DNA from: Brevibacterium sp. HMSC07C04
GTDB taxonomy: Bacteria; Actinomycetota; Actinomycetes; Actinomycetales; Brevibacteriaceae
Direction of reading: 5' to 3'
DNA: 53,946 nt
Assembly (NCBI RefSeq): GCF_001815905.1
Contig: NZ_KV823267.1
Coordinates: forward strand, 1 to 53,946
The position numbers were made by a program, and so were the translations under genes. A model generated the notes under the pieces. It had not been told where the DNA came from. It made no database searches and was given only the letters and a program-made list of their open reading frames with translations. Shown one piece after another: positions 1 through 9,197 of this stretch (position 1 is its first letter; each line of letters starts with the position of its first letter).

Positions 1-24
1 TGCCCCAAGCCGCGGCTTGGGGCA
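1..24. terminator. Perfect 24-nt palindrome, probable terminator
   Basis: TGCCCCAAGCCG is followed directly by its reverse complement, so a 12-bp stem can form on either strand. On the plus strand a short T-rich stretch (ccttttct) follows at 29-36. It lies downstream of the minus-strand genes beginning near 4883 and would terminate them; whether a plus-strand gene also ends here cannot be seen because the window begins at this point. Confidence 0.6.
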
Positions 25-91
25 TCAGCCTTTTCTGTATCCGCTTCTGTGCACTCAGCACAGGCAATCTCAATGAGCCCCGCGCGTGCAC

Positions 92-340
92 TCAGCGGCT
101 TTTCGGAGCCCAGTGGGGTGGGCGGTCAGCCAGAAGCCGTTCGTCATTCGCCCCTCCGGCGCTCTGTCCGGACTCATTGCGGACCGTACGCCGGTAGGCT
201 TCTTTGGCGGCGGCTATACGCGCCCGTCGCCGCTCGTGGTCAACCTCATCGCGGGTCGACTCGGCACCGGACGGATCGCTGTTTCGGTGCGGGGCTCCCG
301 CCGATTCTTCAGCCACTGCGCGCTCAGTCCCGGTCGGCAC
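92..340 (-). CDS. Possible small hydrophilic protein, overlapping the 3' end of the helicase-like gene
   Basis: A reading frame of about 82 codons runs on from the end of the helicase-like gene on the same strand and ends at 92. The product is charged, has no membrane segment, contains a helical Arg/Ala/Lys stretch (RDEVDHERRRARIAAAKEAY) and ends in a Pro/His/Trp tail (LADRPPHWAPKSR). Small actinobacterial proteins of this look, with a charged helix and a terminal RPPHW-like tail, are familiar to me but have no function I can name. The start is uncertain: GTG codons at 340 and 316 or an ATG at 376 are possible, and no strong ribosome-binding site separates them. Overlap with the upstream stop would suggest translational coupling. 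It could also be a chance frame. Confidence 0.4.
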   Translation of the reverse strand: MPTGTERAVAEESAGAPHRNSDPSGAESTRDEVDHERRRARIAAAKEAYRRTVRNESGQSAGGANDERLLADRPPHWAPKSR

Positions 341-3300
341 CGGAGTCGTGACTGCTGCCGGTTTCAGCAGAATCATTGTTCCGGCCGCTGTCTAAAGCTC
401 TGCCGGGCTGAGCTGGCTCGTCGTCACGCAGACCGGCGTCAATGAGATCGGCTTCGCGCAGCAAGCCCGTGTCATAGGCCGGCATAATCTGGTCTTCGAC
501 AGCTCCCTCGGGCAGGGCGGCGAGCGATGCCGCCTGCTCTGCAGGCGTCTGAGCCCGCTTCTTGACTGATCCAGACTGCGCACCGGCCGATCGCGACTGC
601 TGTCCGGCAGCACCGGCCGACCCCGGACCGGCACCTCGACCGTCAGCGCCTTGACTGTCAGCACCGGCGGCAGCTTCAGCGTCTTCGGCAGCGCGGATCT
701 CGGCAGCATAGCGTTCGGCCTCTTCGTCGGCCCTCTTGAGAGCCTCGGGGTCTTCGTCCGCGGCAATACCAGCCCACACCTGGTAGATCCGCTCGGTCTG
801 TCCCTGCGGGTCGACAAACGCATCGGTCGACCACACGCGCAAGAACGTCCAGCCCCGGCGCGCAAAACTCAGCGGACGCAGCCGTTCGCGCTGCCGCAGC
901 GACGGCGCGGTCGTGTAGTCAAGACCGTCCGCTTCGACAGCGAGCACCATGCGCGAACCCGCCTGCGAAACCAGCGGCACAGCCAGATCCAGTCCGCCGT
1001 AGTTGGCAATGGGCTCCAGACCCTTCGCCTCGACGCGGGCAGAAAGATCGGCCATGAGCGGTGAACGTCCCCGCTCCTCCTGCGACTTCTCAATAAACGA
1101 CGAACCCGACCGAGCGGCCTCAAACAGCACCGGCAGAAGCGCCGCTCCGTACCGCAGCCGTGATCGGTCCAGTTCGTCCGGGCGCAGGCACGAAACAATC
1201 GTCAAACGCTGCTTAGCCGGTGTAACCGCAGCGGCGACCACCTTCTGCCCACCCGGCTGAGACAGTTCGCCGAAACTGTAGAGCACCCGCCCTGCCAGCG
1301 AGCGCCCCCAACCGACCGTGAAGATCACCGCATCGCGCGAAAGGGTCTGGGCCCTGTGGGCGTCAGTGATGACAAACGGCTCGTTGCCGTCACCGGTGAA
1401 GAAGCTCTTCAGTTCCGGATAGCGGGGCAGCTGCCGGGCAACCGCGAGCGCAATCCGCCGAGCGTGCCACTGCGTGAGTGCAATGACGCCCAGTGTCTGC
1501 TCCGGGGAGGTGCGCGCGTGTTCGAAAACCAGCCGCACCACCTCGGCGACCTCGACATCGGGGCTCTCCACCTGGCCGGTAGCCGAATCGGGGCTGCCCT
1601 CTCCCCCATCCACGTGGATGAACGACAGACCGGTGGTGCTTCCGGTGTCCGCAATCGGCAAGGACACGAGCTTGTCATCGTAGATGACATCGTTGAGCAG
1701 CCCCGCAATCTCCTGCGGAACAACCCGATGGTTTGTGTGCAGCCGCATCCTGGGCACAACCGGGGTGAGCGCCTCAAACACGCTGAAGCCTGCTGATTCC
1801 GGCTGTGTGCCTGCCCTGCGGTGGGCCGCTACGGAGAACTCCGTAGGCCCCAGCAGCTTGTCATCTCCCAGTGCCAGAGTGTGCTTGGCCATTGCGATCG
1901 GCACGAGTGCTTCTGGGACGGACACCCGGGCGGCATCGCCGATGATCACCGTGTCGAACAGGGCGTGTGCCACGAGTGCGGGGTCCGTGCCGAACTCACC
2001 GGAGAACTCATCGTCGAAGCTGTCATCGCGGAAGGGGAAGTCCGCATCCGAGGCGCCGGTCGCCTTTGCGCGGTCCGTCACGGTGGACAGGGTCTGGCCG
2101 AAGGTGTCGGGGACACTCACCGGGCTCATCATCCACACCGGTGCCAGGGCCAGCAGAACGTGCGGCGCGCGGACGGCCAAACGGTTCAGGTTCAGCCCGT
2201 CGCTGAGCAGTTCAGCGCGCAGCAGGGCTGCTTCTTCCGGATATTCCTCAATTGCGCTCTCCCAGGCCTGGGCGCGCGCGTACTGCAGGCGGGAAGCACC
2301 AGCGGACACGAACGCCGCGTCAGTGCGCCGGAAATCAGCAGCCAGGCGGTGCAGAGCGTCGCCGTCGTGCTCACCGACCTGCGGATCAGCGGCGGCCATC
2401 TGCTGCAGAACCGTCGCCCAGTAGGCAAGGTCGAATTCGCTGCCGACCTCTTCTGGGAGAACACGACGACTGCGCAGATCGTCCATCAGCTCACGCAGAC
2501 CCGCCGCTTCGAGATCACGGCACAGGGCGGTGCGGTGGGGAAGATCGCCCAGGGCGGCACGATCGTCAGCCATAGCGGCCAAGCGCGATTCGAGTTCCCC
2601 AATGTGCATAGCATCGAGGTCTCCCCCGTCCGGGGTTTCCGCCAGGATGAGGGCGAGGGCATCGATGTCCGCGGCCACGCGCTCGTACAGTTCCGACACT
2701 TCCGCAAGGTTCGACGGCAGACTGGGGATGCGCGGCCGGCCGGTGATGCGCTCGGCCTGCTTCAGCTGATCCCGCATCACTTTCAAACCGCCGTGCAGAT
2801 CAACGTCAGCCAAGTCGCTGCGCACCAGGGAGCGGGCGTGGCGCTTGAGTTTGCTGCGTTCGAAAACACCCATATCGACATCGTGATCACGCCGGTATTC
2901 AACCGAACCGGTCGCATCGATCAGCTGGTCGAGGTCTTCGCGGTAGGACTCCGGCACGAAAGTGGCCATGCTGCTCTCAACAGAGCGCAGCAGGGCCAGG
3001 CTGTCGGCCCATTCGACCATCGTCCACCCGGGCGTCACACCGGCTTCTTCCAACGCTGTGCGCATCATGCGGGTAAGCTTGGGCAGTGCGTCAGCACAGC
3101 GTTCTGCCGTAACACGCGCTTTTTCTGCCTGCGCGGCAGTGTCGAAGCGCGCACCGAACCACACGGTGTCTTCGACGCCAAGGGTGAATTCGCCCAGCTG
3201 CGCCAACTGAATCAGCTGCGCGCGCAGTTCTGAGCGCTCCTCCTGCGACATCCGCATAACACCAGCGGGCAGGCGCACTTCCGTCCGCGGGCTGTTCTCT

Positions 3301-4883
3301 CCAGATGTCAGATCCGCCAGGTGCTCAATCGTGGAGTACACCGAAATACCCCACGGGCGCCGCGGTTCGTGAAGCGACCTGGCGTGCTTTGTCAGCTTCT
3401 TGCGCTGTTTGCGCAGACGCGAGACCAGTTCGCCGATGTCCGGTTCCGCGGCTTTTTCCACCTGCGAAATCATGGCGATCAGCTGCTTCTTCACCGCCGA
3501 TTGGCTGCGGCGTGCATCCACGACAAAGCCCGCCAGCCCCGCAGAGGCGAAGCGGTCCCGGTAGTCATCGAGCGTGTCGGAGTCATTCGCCACAAAGAGG
3601 CTGGAACGGCCGACAAAGGCCAAACTCGTCGCCGCCGCAACAGCCACCTGGGTCGCCCCGGTGCCGGCGGGAGTGTCAACGGCTGCGGAAGAGTGCTCCA
3701 TGACCGCGTTGACAACCGCCTGCTGGTCGCCGTCAACGTCAAGCGCGAGGAACTCTTCGCGCGGATCGCGGTCTTCCAGGGGTCGAATGTCGAGGCTGCG
3801 CGCAGTGCCGCGCGGGCCGTCTTCGGCTGTTCCGACCTCGGCTGAGTCATCCGGTTCCGGTCTGGAAGCCTCGGCACCCCGCTGCCCGGCAATGCCGACA
3901 TCTTGGGCTCCTGCCGCGGCGGAAGCGCTCAGTGAGGCAGAGAGCGTGTCCGCGGTCGAGGCGGTGTCGACCGTCCGCGTCCGGCCTTCATCGTCGTCAG
4001 CGAAGGCCGAATCATCCGGGTTGACCCCGCCGTTGAGCAGCGGGTGCGTGTCGTACTGAGAAGAATCGTGCGGCTCTGTCCCCGCGGCATCGCCCCACGC
4101 TCCGAGGGCTTTGCCGACGTTGTGCTTCTCCGCAGCGGCAACGGATTCCCGGTCTGCCTTTTCGGCATCGAGAACAGCCTGCGCCATGCGGGCCAAGATT
4201 GGGTGCTTTCGCGGAAGGTCAACCGTCCCGACGGCAGAAGCGACATTGGCAAAAGTCGACACAAACAGGCAGTACTCAGCGCTCAGCGCCGGATAGTCAG
4301 CGACAGCGGCCCGCACCCGTTCCAAAACCGGACGGGCGTCAAAGCGACGCGGCCCGCCGGTGGACTCCAGCCATTCGTCAACATCAACTTCGATGCCCAG
4401 TTCAGAACGCAGATACGCGACAAAAGCAGGATTGATGACGATCGTGTCGTCAAGGGTCAGCTCAACATCGTCTTCGCGGCGGCCCACTGTGCGGATCTCC
4501 ACCCGCCGCAGCACCAGCGGGGCGTGCAGCTGCTCATCCGGACTGGTAAGAGGCGCCGAAAGGCGCACCGCTCCGATGGCGAGGCAGGCGGCGGAAAAGC
4601 TGCGCTCATTGCGCAGCTCTCTGGCCTTCTCCGCAATCAAGCGGGCGCGTCGACCGGCGTCCTGACGCTGTTCATCGTCGCGAATGAGGCTGGCCAGCCG
4701 AGTGGGTCTGCCCGCCATGAGCTGCGCCATGCCCGAGGGGTGGGCGGTCGTCAGGTCAAGCGAACCGTCGCGGGAGTCTCGATAGCGTAGCATGGTGTCA
4801 CGCCCGCCGAGCTTTTCGGCACGCGATATCCATTCAGCGAAGACGTCGCTGATTCCCCTCTGCGTATCTGCTTGATCTGCCAC
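324..4883 (-). CDS. Giant SF1-helicase-like protein with degenerate ATPase motifs and a C-terminal PD-(D/E)XK nuclease-like domain
   Basis: A 1519-residue cytoplasmic protein. Around residue 405 the expected Walker A loop reads TPAGTGATQ: the P-loop shape is kept but the catalytic Lys is replaced by Ala. Around residue 980 the Walker B-like strand reads FDTVIIGDAARV instead of a DEAS-type sequence, and motif III is LALGDDKLLGP. Further on, GVIALTQWHARRI and AAAVTPAKQRLTIVSC resemble late UvrD/DNA2-type motifs. Around residues 1296-1330, GGLDLAVPLV followed by LAVEADG gives a D...ExD arrangement like the VSR/MTES_1575 restriction-endonuclease fold. The last ~120 residues are Ala/Gly/Asp/Glu-rich and look disordered. 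The start is GTG at 4883, with TAGGGT six bases upstream, so the mRNA is probably leaderless. The reading frame is intact, which argues for a functional but perhaps non-hydrolysing protein. Exact role unknown. Confidence 0.75.
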   Translation of the reverse strand: MADQADTQRGISDVFAEWISRAEKLGGRDTMLRYRDSRDGSLDLTTAHPSGMAQLMAGRPTRLASLIRDDEQRQDAGRRARLIAEKARELRNERSFSAACLAIGAVRLSAPLTSPDEQLHAPLVLRRVEIRTVGRREDDVELTLDDTIVINPAFVAYLRSELGIEVDVDEWLESTGGPRRFDARPVLERVRAAVADYPALSAEYCLFVSTFANVASAVGTVDLPRKHPILARMAQAVLDAEKADRESVAAAEKHNVGKALGAWGDAAGTEPHDSSQYDTHPLLNGGVNPDDSAFADDDEGRTRTVDTASTADTLSASLSASAAAGAQDVGIAGQRGAEASRPEPDDSAEVGTAEDGPRGTARSLDIRPLEDRDPREEFLALDVDGDQQAVVNAVMEHSSAAVDTPAGTGATQVAVAAATSLAFVGRSSLFVANDSDTLDDYRDRFASAGLAGFVVDARRSQSAVKKQLIAMISQVEKAAEPDIGELVSRLRKQRKKLTKHARSLHEPRRPWGISVYSTIEHLADLTSGENSPRTEVRLPAGVMRMSQEERSELRAQLIQLAQLGEFTLGVEDTVWFGARFDTAAQAEKARVTAERCADALPKLTRMMRTALEEAGVTPGWTMVEWADSLALLRSVESSMATFVPESYREDLDQLIDATGSVEYRRDHDVDMGVFERSKLKRHARSLVRSDLADVDLHGGLKVMRDQLKQAERITGRPRIPSLPSNLAEVSELYERVAADIDALALILAETPDGGDLDAMHIGELESRLAAMADDRAALGDLPHRTALCRDLEAAGLRELMDDLRSRRVLPEEVGSEFDLAYWATVLQQMAAADPQVGEHDGDALHRLAADFRRTDAAFVSAGASRLQYARAQAWESAIEEYPEEAALLRAELLSDGLNLNRLAVRAPHVLLALAPVWMMSPVSVPDTFGQTLSTVTDRAKATGASDADFPFRDDSFDDEFSGEFGTDPALVAHALFDTVIIGDAARVSVPEALVPIAMAKHTLALGDDKLLGPTEFSVAAHRRAGTQPESAGFSVFEALTPVVPRMRLHTNHRVVPQEIAGLLNDVIYDDKLVSLPIADTGSTTGLSFIHVDGGEGSPDSATGQVESPDVEVAEVVRLVFEHARTSPEQTLGVIALTQWHARRIALAVARQLPRYPELKSFFTGDGNEPFVITDAHRAQTLSRDAVIFTVGWGRSLAGRVLYSFGELSQPGGQKVVAAAVTPAKQRLTIVSCLRPDELDRSRLRYGAALLPVLFEAARSGSSFIEKSQEERGRSPLMADLSARVEAKGLEPIANYGGLDLAVPLVSQAGSRMVLAVEADGLDYTTAPSLRQRERLRPLSFARRGWTFLRVWSTDAFVDPQGQTERIYQVWAGIAADEDPEALKRADEEAERYAAEIRAAEDAEAAAGADSQGADGRGAGPGSAGAAGQQSRSAGAQSGSVKKRAQTPAEQAASLAALPEGAVEDQIMPAYDTGLLREADLIDAGLRDDEPAQPGRALDSGRNNDSAETGSSHDSGADRD

Positions 4884-4889
4884 GCATCC

Positions 4890-4895
4890 ACCCTA
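4890..4895 (-). promoter_or_regulatory. -10 element TAGGGT, leaderless start of the helicase-like gene
   Basis: TAGGGT on the minus strand is separated by six bases from the GTG at 4883, which places transcription initiation on the start codon itself. No Shine-Dalgarno sequence is present. Confidence 0.5.
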
Positions 4896-4971
4896 ACCGG
4901 GCCGGCGCGGGAAACTTCCTAAGCCAAAGAGCGTGGCGGCTCTCAGCCGCGCAGCAGCACCGCGTATGGGA

Positions 4972-6180
4972 TCAGGCCGCGCGGCGCCTGCGCACCGCGT
5001 CGTAGATGGTGCGCGCGAAGATCACGACGATAAGCGCACAGCCCACATAGCCGACAGTGCCGTAGACCTTGTCCACCAGGACGCCGAACGGCAAGAAGCC
5101 GCAGGCGATCAGAACCGCACAGATGGCGGCGGTGACCGCGAAGTTCCACGAACGCGGCGCAAACGCCATTGCCTGGTTCTTCACCACCCAGTACAGCGGG
5201 GTCGCTGTCGAATAGATGCCCAGCATGACGATGACGCCGAAGGCCACCCCAACGGCCGGATGGATCGTCTGCCCGAGGACGAGGGTCGGAACCTCCTTGT
5301 CGAGGGCCAGGGTGAAGTTCGTCAGGATGGCCAAGGTGATCATGAGGACGCCGACGCCCAGACCGAGTCCGCCGACAGCACCGGCGATCCCCGCTTCGCG
5401 CTTGCTCGTGGCCTCCTTGCCCAGCTGGGAGAAGAACACCATGCCCAACAGCATGTTGAAGCTGACGTACAGAACGGCCGACACCACAAAGTTGCCCGTC
5501 ACCTGAACGTCTTCAACAGCAGCCTGCGGCAGGTTGCCGAAGATCGGCTGGCTGCCCAGTTGCCCGAAGTCGCGAACGAAGATGATGGTTCCCACAATCA
5601 CCGTGAACACAATGATGATCGGGCCGATGGTGCCGATGATGTCCACCAGACGCTCAAGACCGGCCAGAACCGTGGCAAAGCCCAGCAGGCCCATGCCGAC
5701 AACGCCCACCCAGTTGGGCAGGCCGGTCAGCTGGTTGAACACCGCGCCCGAACCGGAGACCATGATGACGGCAACAGAGAATGAGTACAGAACGGCAAAC
5801 CACTCAAGCGCTGTGCCCAGAAACCGGCCGACGTAAGCGCTGAACACCTCGGAGGACAGTTCCAGCTGCAGTTCGTGGCCCTTGCGCATGATGAGCGCAC
5901 CGACCACTATGAACAGCAGGGTCGAAATGACTCCGCCCAGCAGACCCACGATCCCAAAGGATGCGAAGAACTGAAGGGTCTCCTGGCCTGTCGCAAAGCC
6001 AGAGCCGATCAGGTACGCGATCGAAGCGCCCGCAAAACGCCCGACATTCGTCCAGCGCACCTGCTTAGACTCAGGCTTGACGGGCGCCGCGTTGGCGGTC
6101 GCGGCTTCGACGGTTGTCGGTTCGGGGCTATCGCCACCGGCACTGCCGGCAGAATGCGAACCGGCTGCAGGATCAGCCAT
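4972..6180 (-). CDS. YkvI-type multi-spanning membrane transporter
   Basis: A 402-residue integral membrane protein. After a ~45-residue Ala/Pro/Ser-rich cytoplasmic leader (through ESKQVRWTN), about ten to eleven hydrophobic segments follow, beginning with FAGASIAYLIGSGFATGQETLQFF. The GSGFATGQE motif in the first helix is typical of the YkvI family, a branch of the LeuT/APC-like transporter fold. The substrate is not known for this family. The C terminus ends in a basic RRRR stretch. An ATG at 6180 follows AAGGAGATTCTC, a good ribosome-binding site. The gene stands alone between the helicase-like gene and tRNA-Arg and shows no signs of disruption. Confidence 0.75.
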   Translation of the reverse strand: MADPAAGSHSAGSAGGDSPEPTTVEAATANAAPVKPESKQVRWTNVGRFAGASIAYLIGSGFATGQETLQFFASFGIVGLLGGVISTLLFIVVGALIMRKGHELQLELSSEVFSAYVGRFLGTALEWFAVLYSFSVAVIMVSGSGAVFNQLTGLPNWVGVVGMGLLGFATVLAGLERLVDIIGTIGPIIIVFTVIVGTIIFVRDFGQLGSQPIFGNLPQAAVEDVQVTGNFVVSAVLYVSFNMLLGMVFFSQLGKEATSKREAGIAGAVGGLGLGVGVLMITLAILTNFTLALDKEVPTLVLGQTIHPAVGVAFGVIVMLGIYSTATPLYWVVKNQAMAFAPRSWNFAVTAAICAVLIACGFLPFGVLVDKVYGTVGYVGCALIVVIFARTIYDAVRRRRAA

Positions 6181-6343
6181 GAGAATCTCCTTGCTTCACA
6201 GGGCAGGCGCAGAAACAGCAGCGCCGCACTCCGACCCCATAGCGTAGTCGACTGCAGCGGTCGGTGCTCTCAGTATCCCCATTAGGCGTTCAGCGACCGC
6301 GGTGTCATTCCCACCGGGCACGTCCGCTAAACTGTTCCGCGTT

Positions 6344-6416
6344 GCCCCCGTAGCTCAGGGGATAGAGCACCGCTCTCCTAAAGCGGGTGTCGCAGGTTCG
6401 AATCCTGCCGGGGGCG
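6344..6416 (+). tRNA. tRNA-Arg (anticodon CCT)
   Basis: A 73-nt cloverleaf. The acceptor arm GCCCCCG pairs with CGGGGGC, the anticodon stem CCGCT pairs with AGCGG around the loop CTCCTAA, and the T arm is GCAGG/TTCGAAT/CCTGC. The anticodon CCT reads AGG. CCA is not fully encoded (G then CC, then G). Confidence 0.95.
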
Positions 6417-6520
6417 CCGAACTCTCACCAGGGGAAACTCCCAAACGCAGAAGACCGGGCACTGTCAGCCCGAAAGTCTCACATCCGGCCCACGAGCCGC
6501 GCCACCATCACCCAACGGGC

Positions 6521-7996
6521 TTAGCTGTCCTTTTCGGCGAACGGGTGTTCCGGCGTGGAGCACAGTTCGTCGTGGTAGCCGCGGCAGAAGTATTCTTTGC
6601 CCGGTTCGAGCTTCATGCCCTTGAACATGTAGCCGACTGGAACCAGGTAGAAGCCCCTGTCCTGCAGGCCGGAGAAGATTTCGGGCGAAGCATCCACCGT
6701 CGTCGGGTGGATGGCGTGCATGAGCACAATCGAGCCCGGTTTGGTGTTCGCCAGCGCTGCTTTCTTGACCCGATCAGCGTTACGGTGCTTCCAGTCGAGA
6801 GTGTCGACGTCCCACATGATGATCGCTTTTCCGTGCTCGGCCTTCTCACCGTCGGCTTTCTTGGCCTTACCACCGGCTGGGTCGCCCGATTCACCGCTGC
6901 CCTGCGCCACGGTGTCCAAGCGCTTGTTCGAAGCACCGTAGGGCGGGCGCAGCATTGTCGGATATTCACCGCCAGCGTCGTGAATGGCCTTGTCGGTCTT
7001 GTCCACCTCGGACTTCTGCTTGTCAGGTGTCAGCTTGCTCAGCACCGGGTGGGTGAACGAGTGGTTTTCGACTTCGTGGCCGGCTTCACGCAGCAGGCGC
7101 GAGTTCTCCGGCAGTGCCTCCACAATGCGCCCGATCTCAAAGAACGTTGCACGCACCTTCGCCTTGTCAAGCGCATCGGCCAAGCGCTTTGTCAGCGCGT
7201 CATCAGCCGGGCCGTCGTCGTAGGTCATAGCCGCACACGGCAGAAGAGCGCACGTGAAATCCGGCAGGTACGGGCTTTCCTCGGCCTCAATCGTCAGGTC
7301 CTCGCCCAGCACCGCGGCGAGGTTGTGCCCGGACTCGCTGAGAACCTCATCATCGGCATCTTCACCGTCGACAGTGATCTTGTCCCCCGCAACGGCAATC
7401 TCACCTTCAACGCCTTCGGCTTTGATCGAATCTATGGGCTTGGTGGCGTTGTTCTTGGTGTCGGTCAGAAACTGTCGGCTGGCAGTCTGCCCACCGGAGC
7501 GCACGTCGAGCTGAGTGACGAGAAAGTCGCCACCGGCACCGACGATGTGCGACTCGACGCTGCTGGCCTTATCGTCACCGCTGCCGGACTGCTGACCTTC
7601 TGCGTCCTCGCCTTCTGTGCTTTCGCTTTCGGGCGAGTGCCCTTCAAAAGCAAGATAGTCGGCCTCACCCCAGCGCTCCTTCGGCGGTGTGACCTCGGGC
7701 TGGAACGCCTTCCGCCCCTTGAAAGCACCGGCTTGTTCCAGGGCTTTGAGTGTGGCCTCCTCTAGGGTCTCGTTGAGTGAATCCTGCCCCGGAATGCCGA
7801 ACAGGTGGACTGCCGCTTCCGGTGTCTGCACCGCGTAGCTGCGCAGCACCTTGGGAAGTTCGTCTTTGACCTGCTCAGCTGGGATCGTCACCTCACTCTT
7901 CGGCACGTGAGCTTCTGGTTTGTCATCGTCTTTGGCAGCGCAGCCGGTGAAGACGAGCGAAGCTGCAAGAATGCAGGCAACAGAAGAAAAGCGCAC
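6521..7996 (-). CDS. Lipoprotein polysaccharide deacetylase (NodB domain)
   Basis: A 491-residue exported lipoprotein. The signal peptide ends in the lipobox FTGC (Cys about residue 19), so it is anchored on the outer face of the membrane. Residues ~25-235 form an acidic N-terminal region I cannot assign. From about 250 the NodB metal-dependent deacetylase core is clear: MTYDDGP (catalytic Asp and metal Asp), HSFTHP (metal His pair), RPPYGA, DVDTLDW and LMHAIHP (catalytic His). Such enzymes remove acetyl groups from peptidoglycan or other N-acetylated glycans. The substrate here is inferred only. Between RPPYGA and DVDTLDW a Gly/Lys-rich insertion of ~30 residues is unusual for the fold. The ATG at 7996 is preceded by a purine-rich stretch. 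Confidence 0.85.
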   Translation of the reverse strand: MRFSSVACILAASLVFTGCAAKDDDKPEAHVPKSEVTIPAEQVKDELPKVLRSYAVQTPEAAVHLFGIPGQDSLNETLEEATLKALEQAGAFKGRKAFQPEVTPPKERWGEADYLAFEGHSPESESTEGEDAEGQQSGSGDDKASSVESHIVGAGGDFLVTQLDVRSGGQTASRQFLTDTKNNATKPIDSIKAEGVEGEIAVAGDKITVDGEDADDEVLSESGHNLAAVLGEDLTIEAEESPYLPDFTCALLPCAAMTYDDGPADDALTKRLADALDKAKVRATFFEIGRIVEALPENSRLLREAGHEVENHSFTHPVLSKLTPDKQKSEVDKTDKAIHDAGGEYPTMLRPPYGASNKRLDTVAQGSGESGDPAGGKAKKADGEKAEHGKAIIMWDVDTLDWKHRNADRVKKAALANTKPGSIVLMHAIHPTTVDASPEIFSGLQDRGFYLVPVGYMFKGMKLEPGKEYFCRGYHDELCSTPEHPFAEKDS

Positions 7997-8050
7997 AGCG
8001 GATCCTACTGAAAAGGGAGGGTTGGGGTCGGAAGCAACTGTACTCCCGGA

Positions 8051-8098
8051 AGCTTAAGAGAAGCCGACCGGTGTCCACCGGTCGGCTTCTCTTAAGCT
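8051..8098. terminator. Very strong hairpin, 23-bp perfect stem
   Basis: The two halves are complementary over 23 of 24 positions, with only the central pair unpaired. It begins six bases beyond the stop of the universal stress gene (minus strand) and so terminates it. It also lies ~55 bases upstream of the deacetylase start on the same strand, insulating that gene from read-through. Confidence 0.85.
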
Positions 8099-8103
8099 CA
8101 GAG

Positions 8104-9108
8104 TCAGTCGCGCTTGACGCTCACAACCATGGTCGGGCAGTGCGAGTACGGCAGCACAGACTGCGAGGTCGAACCCAGCAGGAGACCGGCAAAACCGCCG
8201 CGACCGCGGGTGCCGACTACGAGGACGTCTGCTGTATCAGAGGCGCGGACAAGCGCTTCTGAAGGCTGTCCGTCCAGCAGCATCCAGCCGGCTTCGAGGT
8301 TCGGGTGCTTGTCGCGCACAGCCTTGCAGGCAGCCTCGAGTTTCTCAGTTCCGCGCTCAACGAACTTCTTGAGCTCATCTGTGCTCGGCAGCCATTCCGG
8401 GCCGACAATCGAGGTGGTGATGACGCCCATAACGGTCAGCGGGGTACCGCGTTCCTCAGCGAGCTCCGCTGCTTTCCACAGCGCGGGCGATTCCTTGCCC
8501 ATGGCATCCACACCCACGACAACACGGCCAGCGAAGTTCGGCCCTTCGATCGTTTCGGAGTCTTCGTCGAACTCAAAGTGTGTAGCGGCGGAATCTGCCA
8601 GTGGGAACGACGAGGTCTGCTTGGGTGCACGCTCCTGGTCTTTTGACCAGCCCACGGGAACCACAATCGTCGGGCAGTGCGAGTGTGCAGGCAGAGCCGA
8701 GGAGACTGTACCCAGCAGGCGACCTGCGAAGCCGCCGCGGCCGCGTGAACCGACGACTGCGAGCGAAGCCTGCGCGGATTCGTCTACCAAAACACCCGCG
8801 GCATCGCCGATCTCAATGACTGCCTCTACTGACACTCCTGCGGCCTTGACCTTTTCAGCCGCGGACTTCAGTGATTCGGTGACAGCTGCCCGCACGGCAG
8901 AATCGTCAATCGGCACATAGGACACATCGATTGTCGCTGCGGCGACGGACGGGATGGTGTAGGCGCCGACCAGTCGGATGGAACGGCCCGTGGCCTTTGC
9001 TTCGCCGATGGCGAAGTCGAGAGCATTGAGGCTCGCTTCGGAACCGTCGATGCCGACGACGATGGCCTGGGCGTCTGCGACGTCCGGAAGATTGTTCTCA
9101 GGTGACAC
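8104..9108 (-). CDS. Universal stress protein with two UspA domains
   Basis: About 334 residues with tandem UspA folds. Each half keeps the ATP-binding pattern G-x2-G-x9-G(S/T): VVGSRGRGGFAGRLLG near residue 140 and VVGTRGRGGFAGLLLG near 310. Each half starts with a VVGIDGS/VVGVDA strand. Double-domain ATP-binding Usp proteins of this kind are common in actinobacteria and are linked to growth arrest, hypoxia and redox stress; the specific role here is not visible. GTG at 9108 is preferred because AAGAGGA lies seven bases upstream. The longer frame from 9141 has no such site. The gene ends at the strong hairpin at 8051-8098 and seems monocistronic. Confidence 0.88.
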   Translation of the reverse strand: MSPENNLPDVADAQAIVVGIDGSEASLNALDFAIGEAKATGRSIRLVGAYTIPSVAAATIDVSYVPIDDSAVRAAVTESLKSAAEKVKAAGVSVEAVIEIGDAAGVLVDESAQASLAVVGSRGRGGFAGRLLGTVSSALPAHSHCPTIVVPVGWSKDQERAPKQTSSFPLADSAATHFEFDEDSETIEGPNFAGRVVVGVDAMGKESPALWKAAELAEERGTPLTVMGVITTSIVGPEWLPSTDELKKFVERGTEKLEAACKAVRDKHPNLEAGWMLLDGQPSEALVRASDTADVLVVGTRGRGGFAGLLLGSTSQSVLPYSHCPTMVVSVKRD

Positions 9109-9197
9109 GGCAGGTCCTCTTAGATTGGTTGGCTCAGGCATGCGCCTGCTGATGCTTCGATTCTATCGGCCGGACAGACCGCGTGCGCGGTCGCTCA

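Noticed and set aside
1821..3233. 470-codon plus-strand frame opposite the helicase-like gene
   Set aside because: It lies antisense to a clearly better protein, lacks recognisable domains and arises from G+C-rich codon bias.
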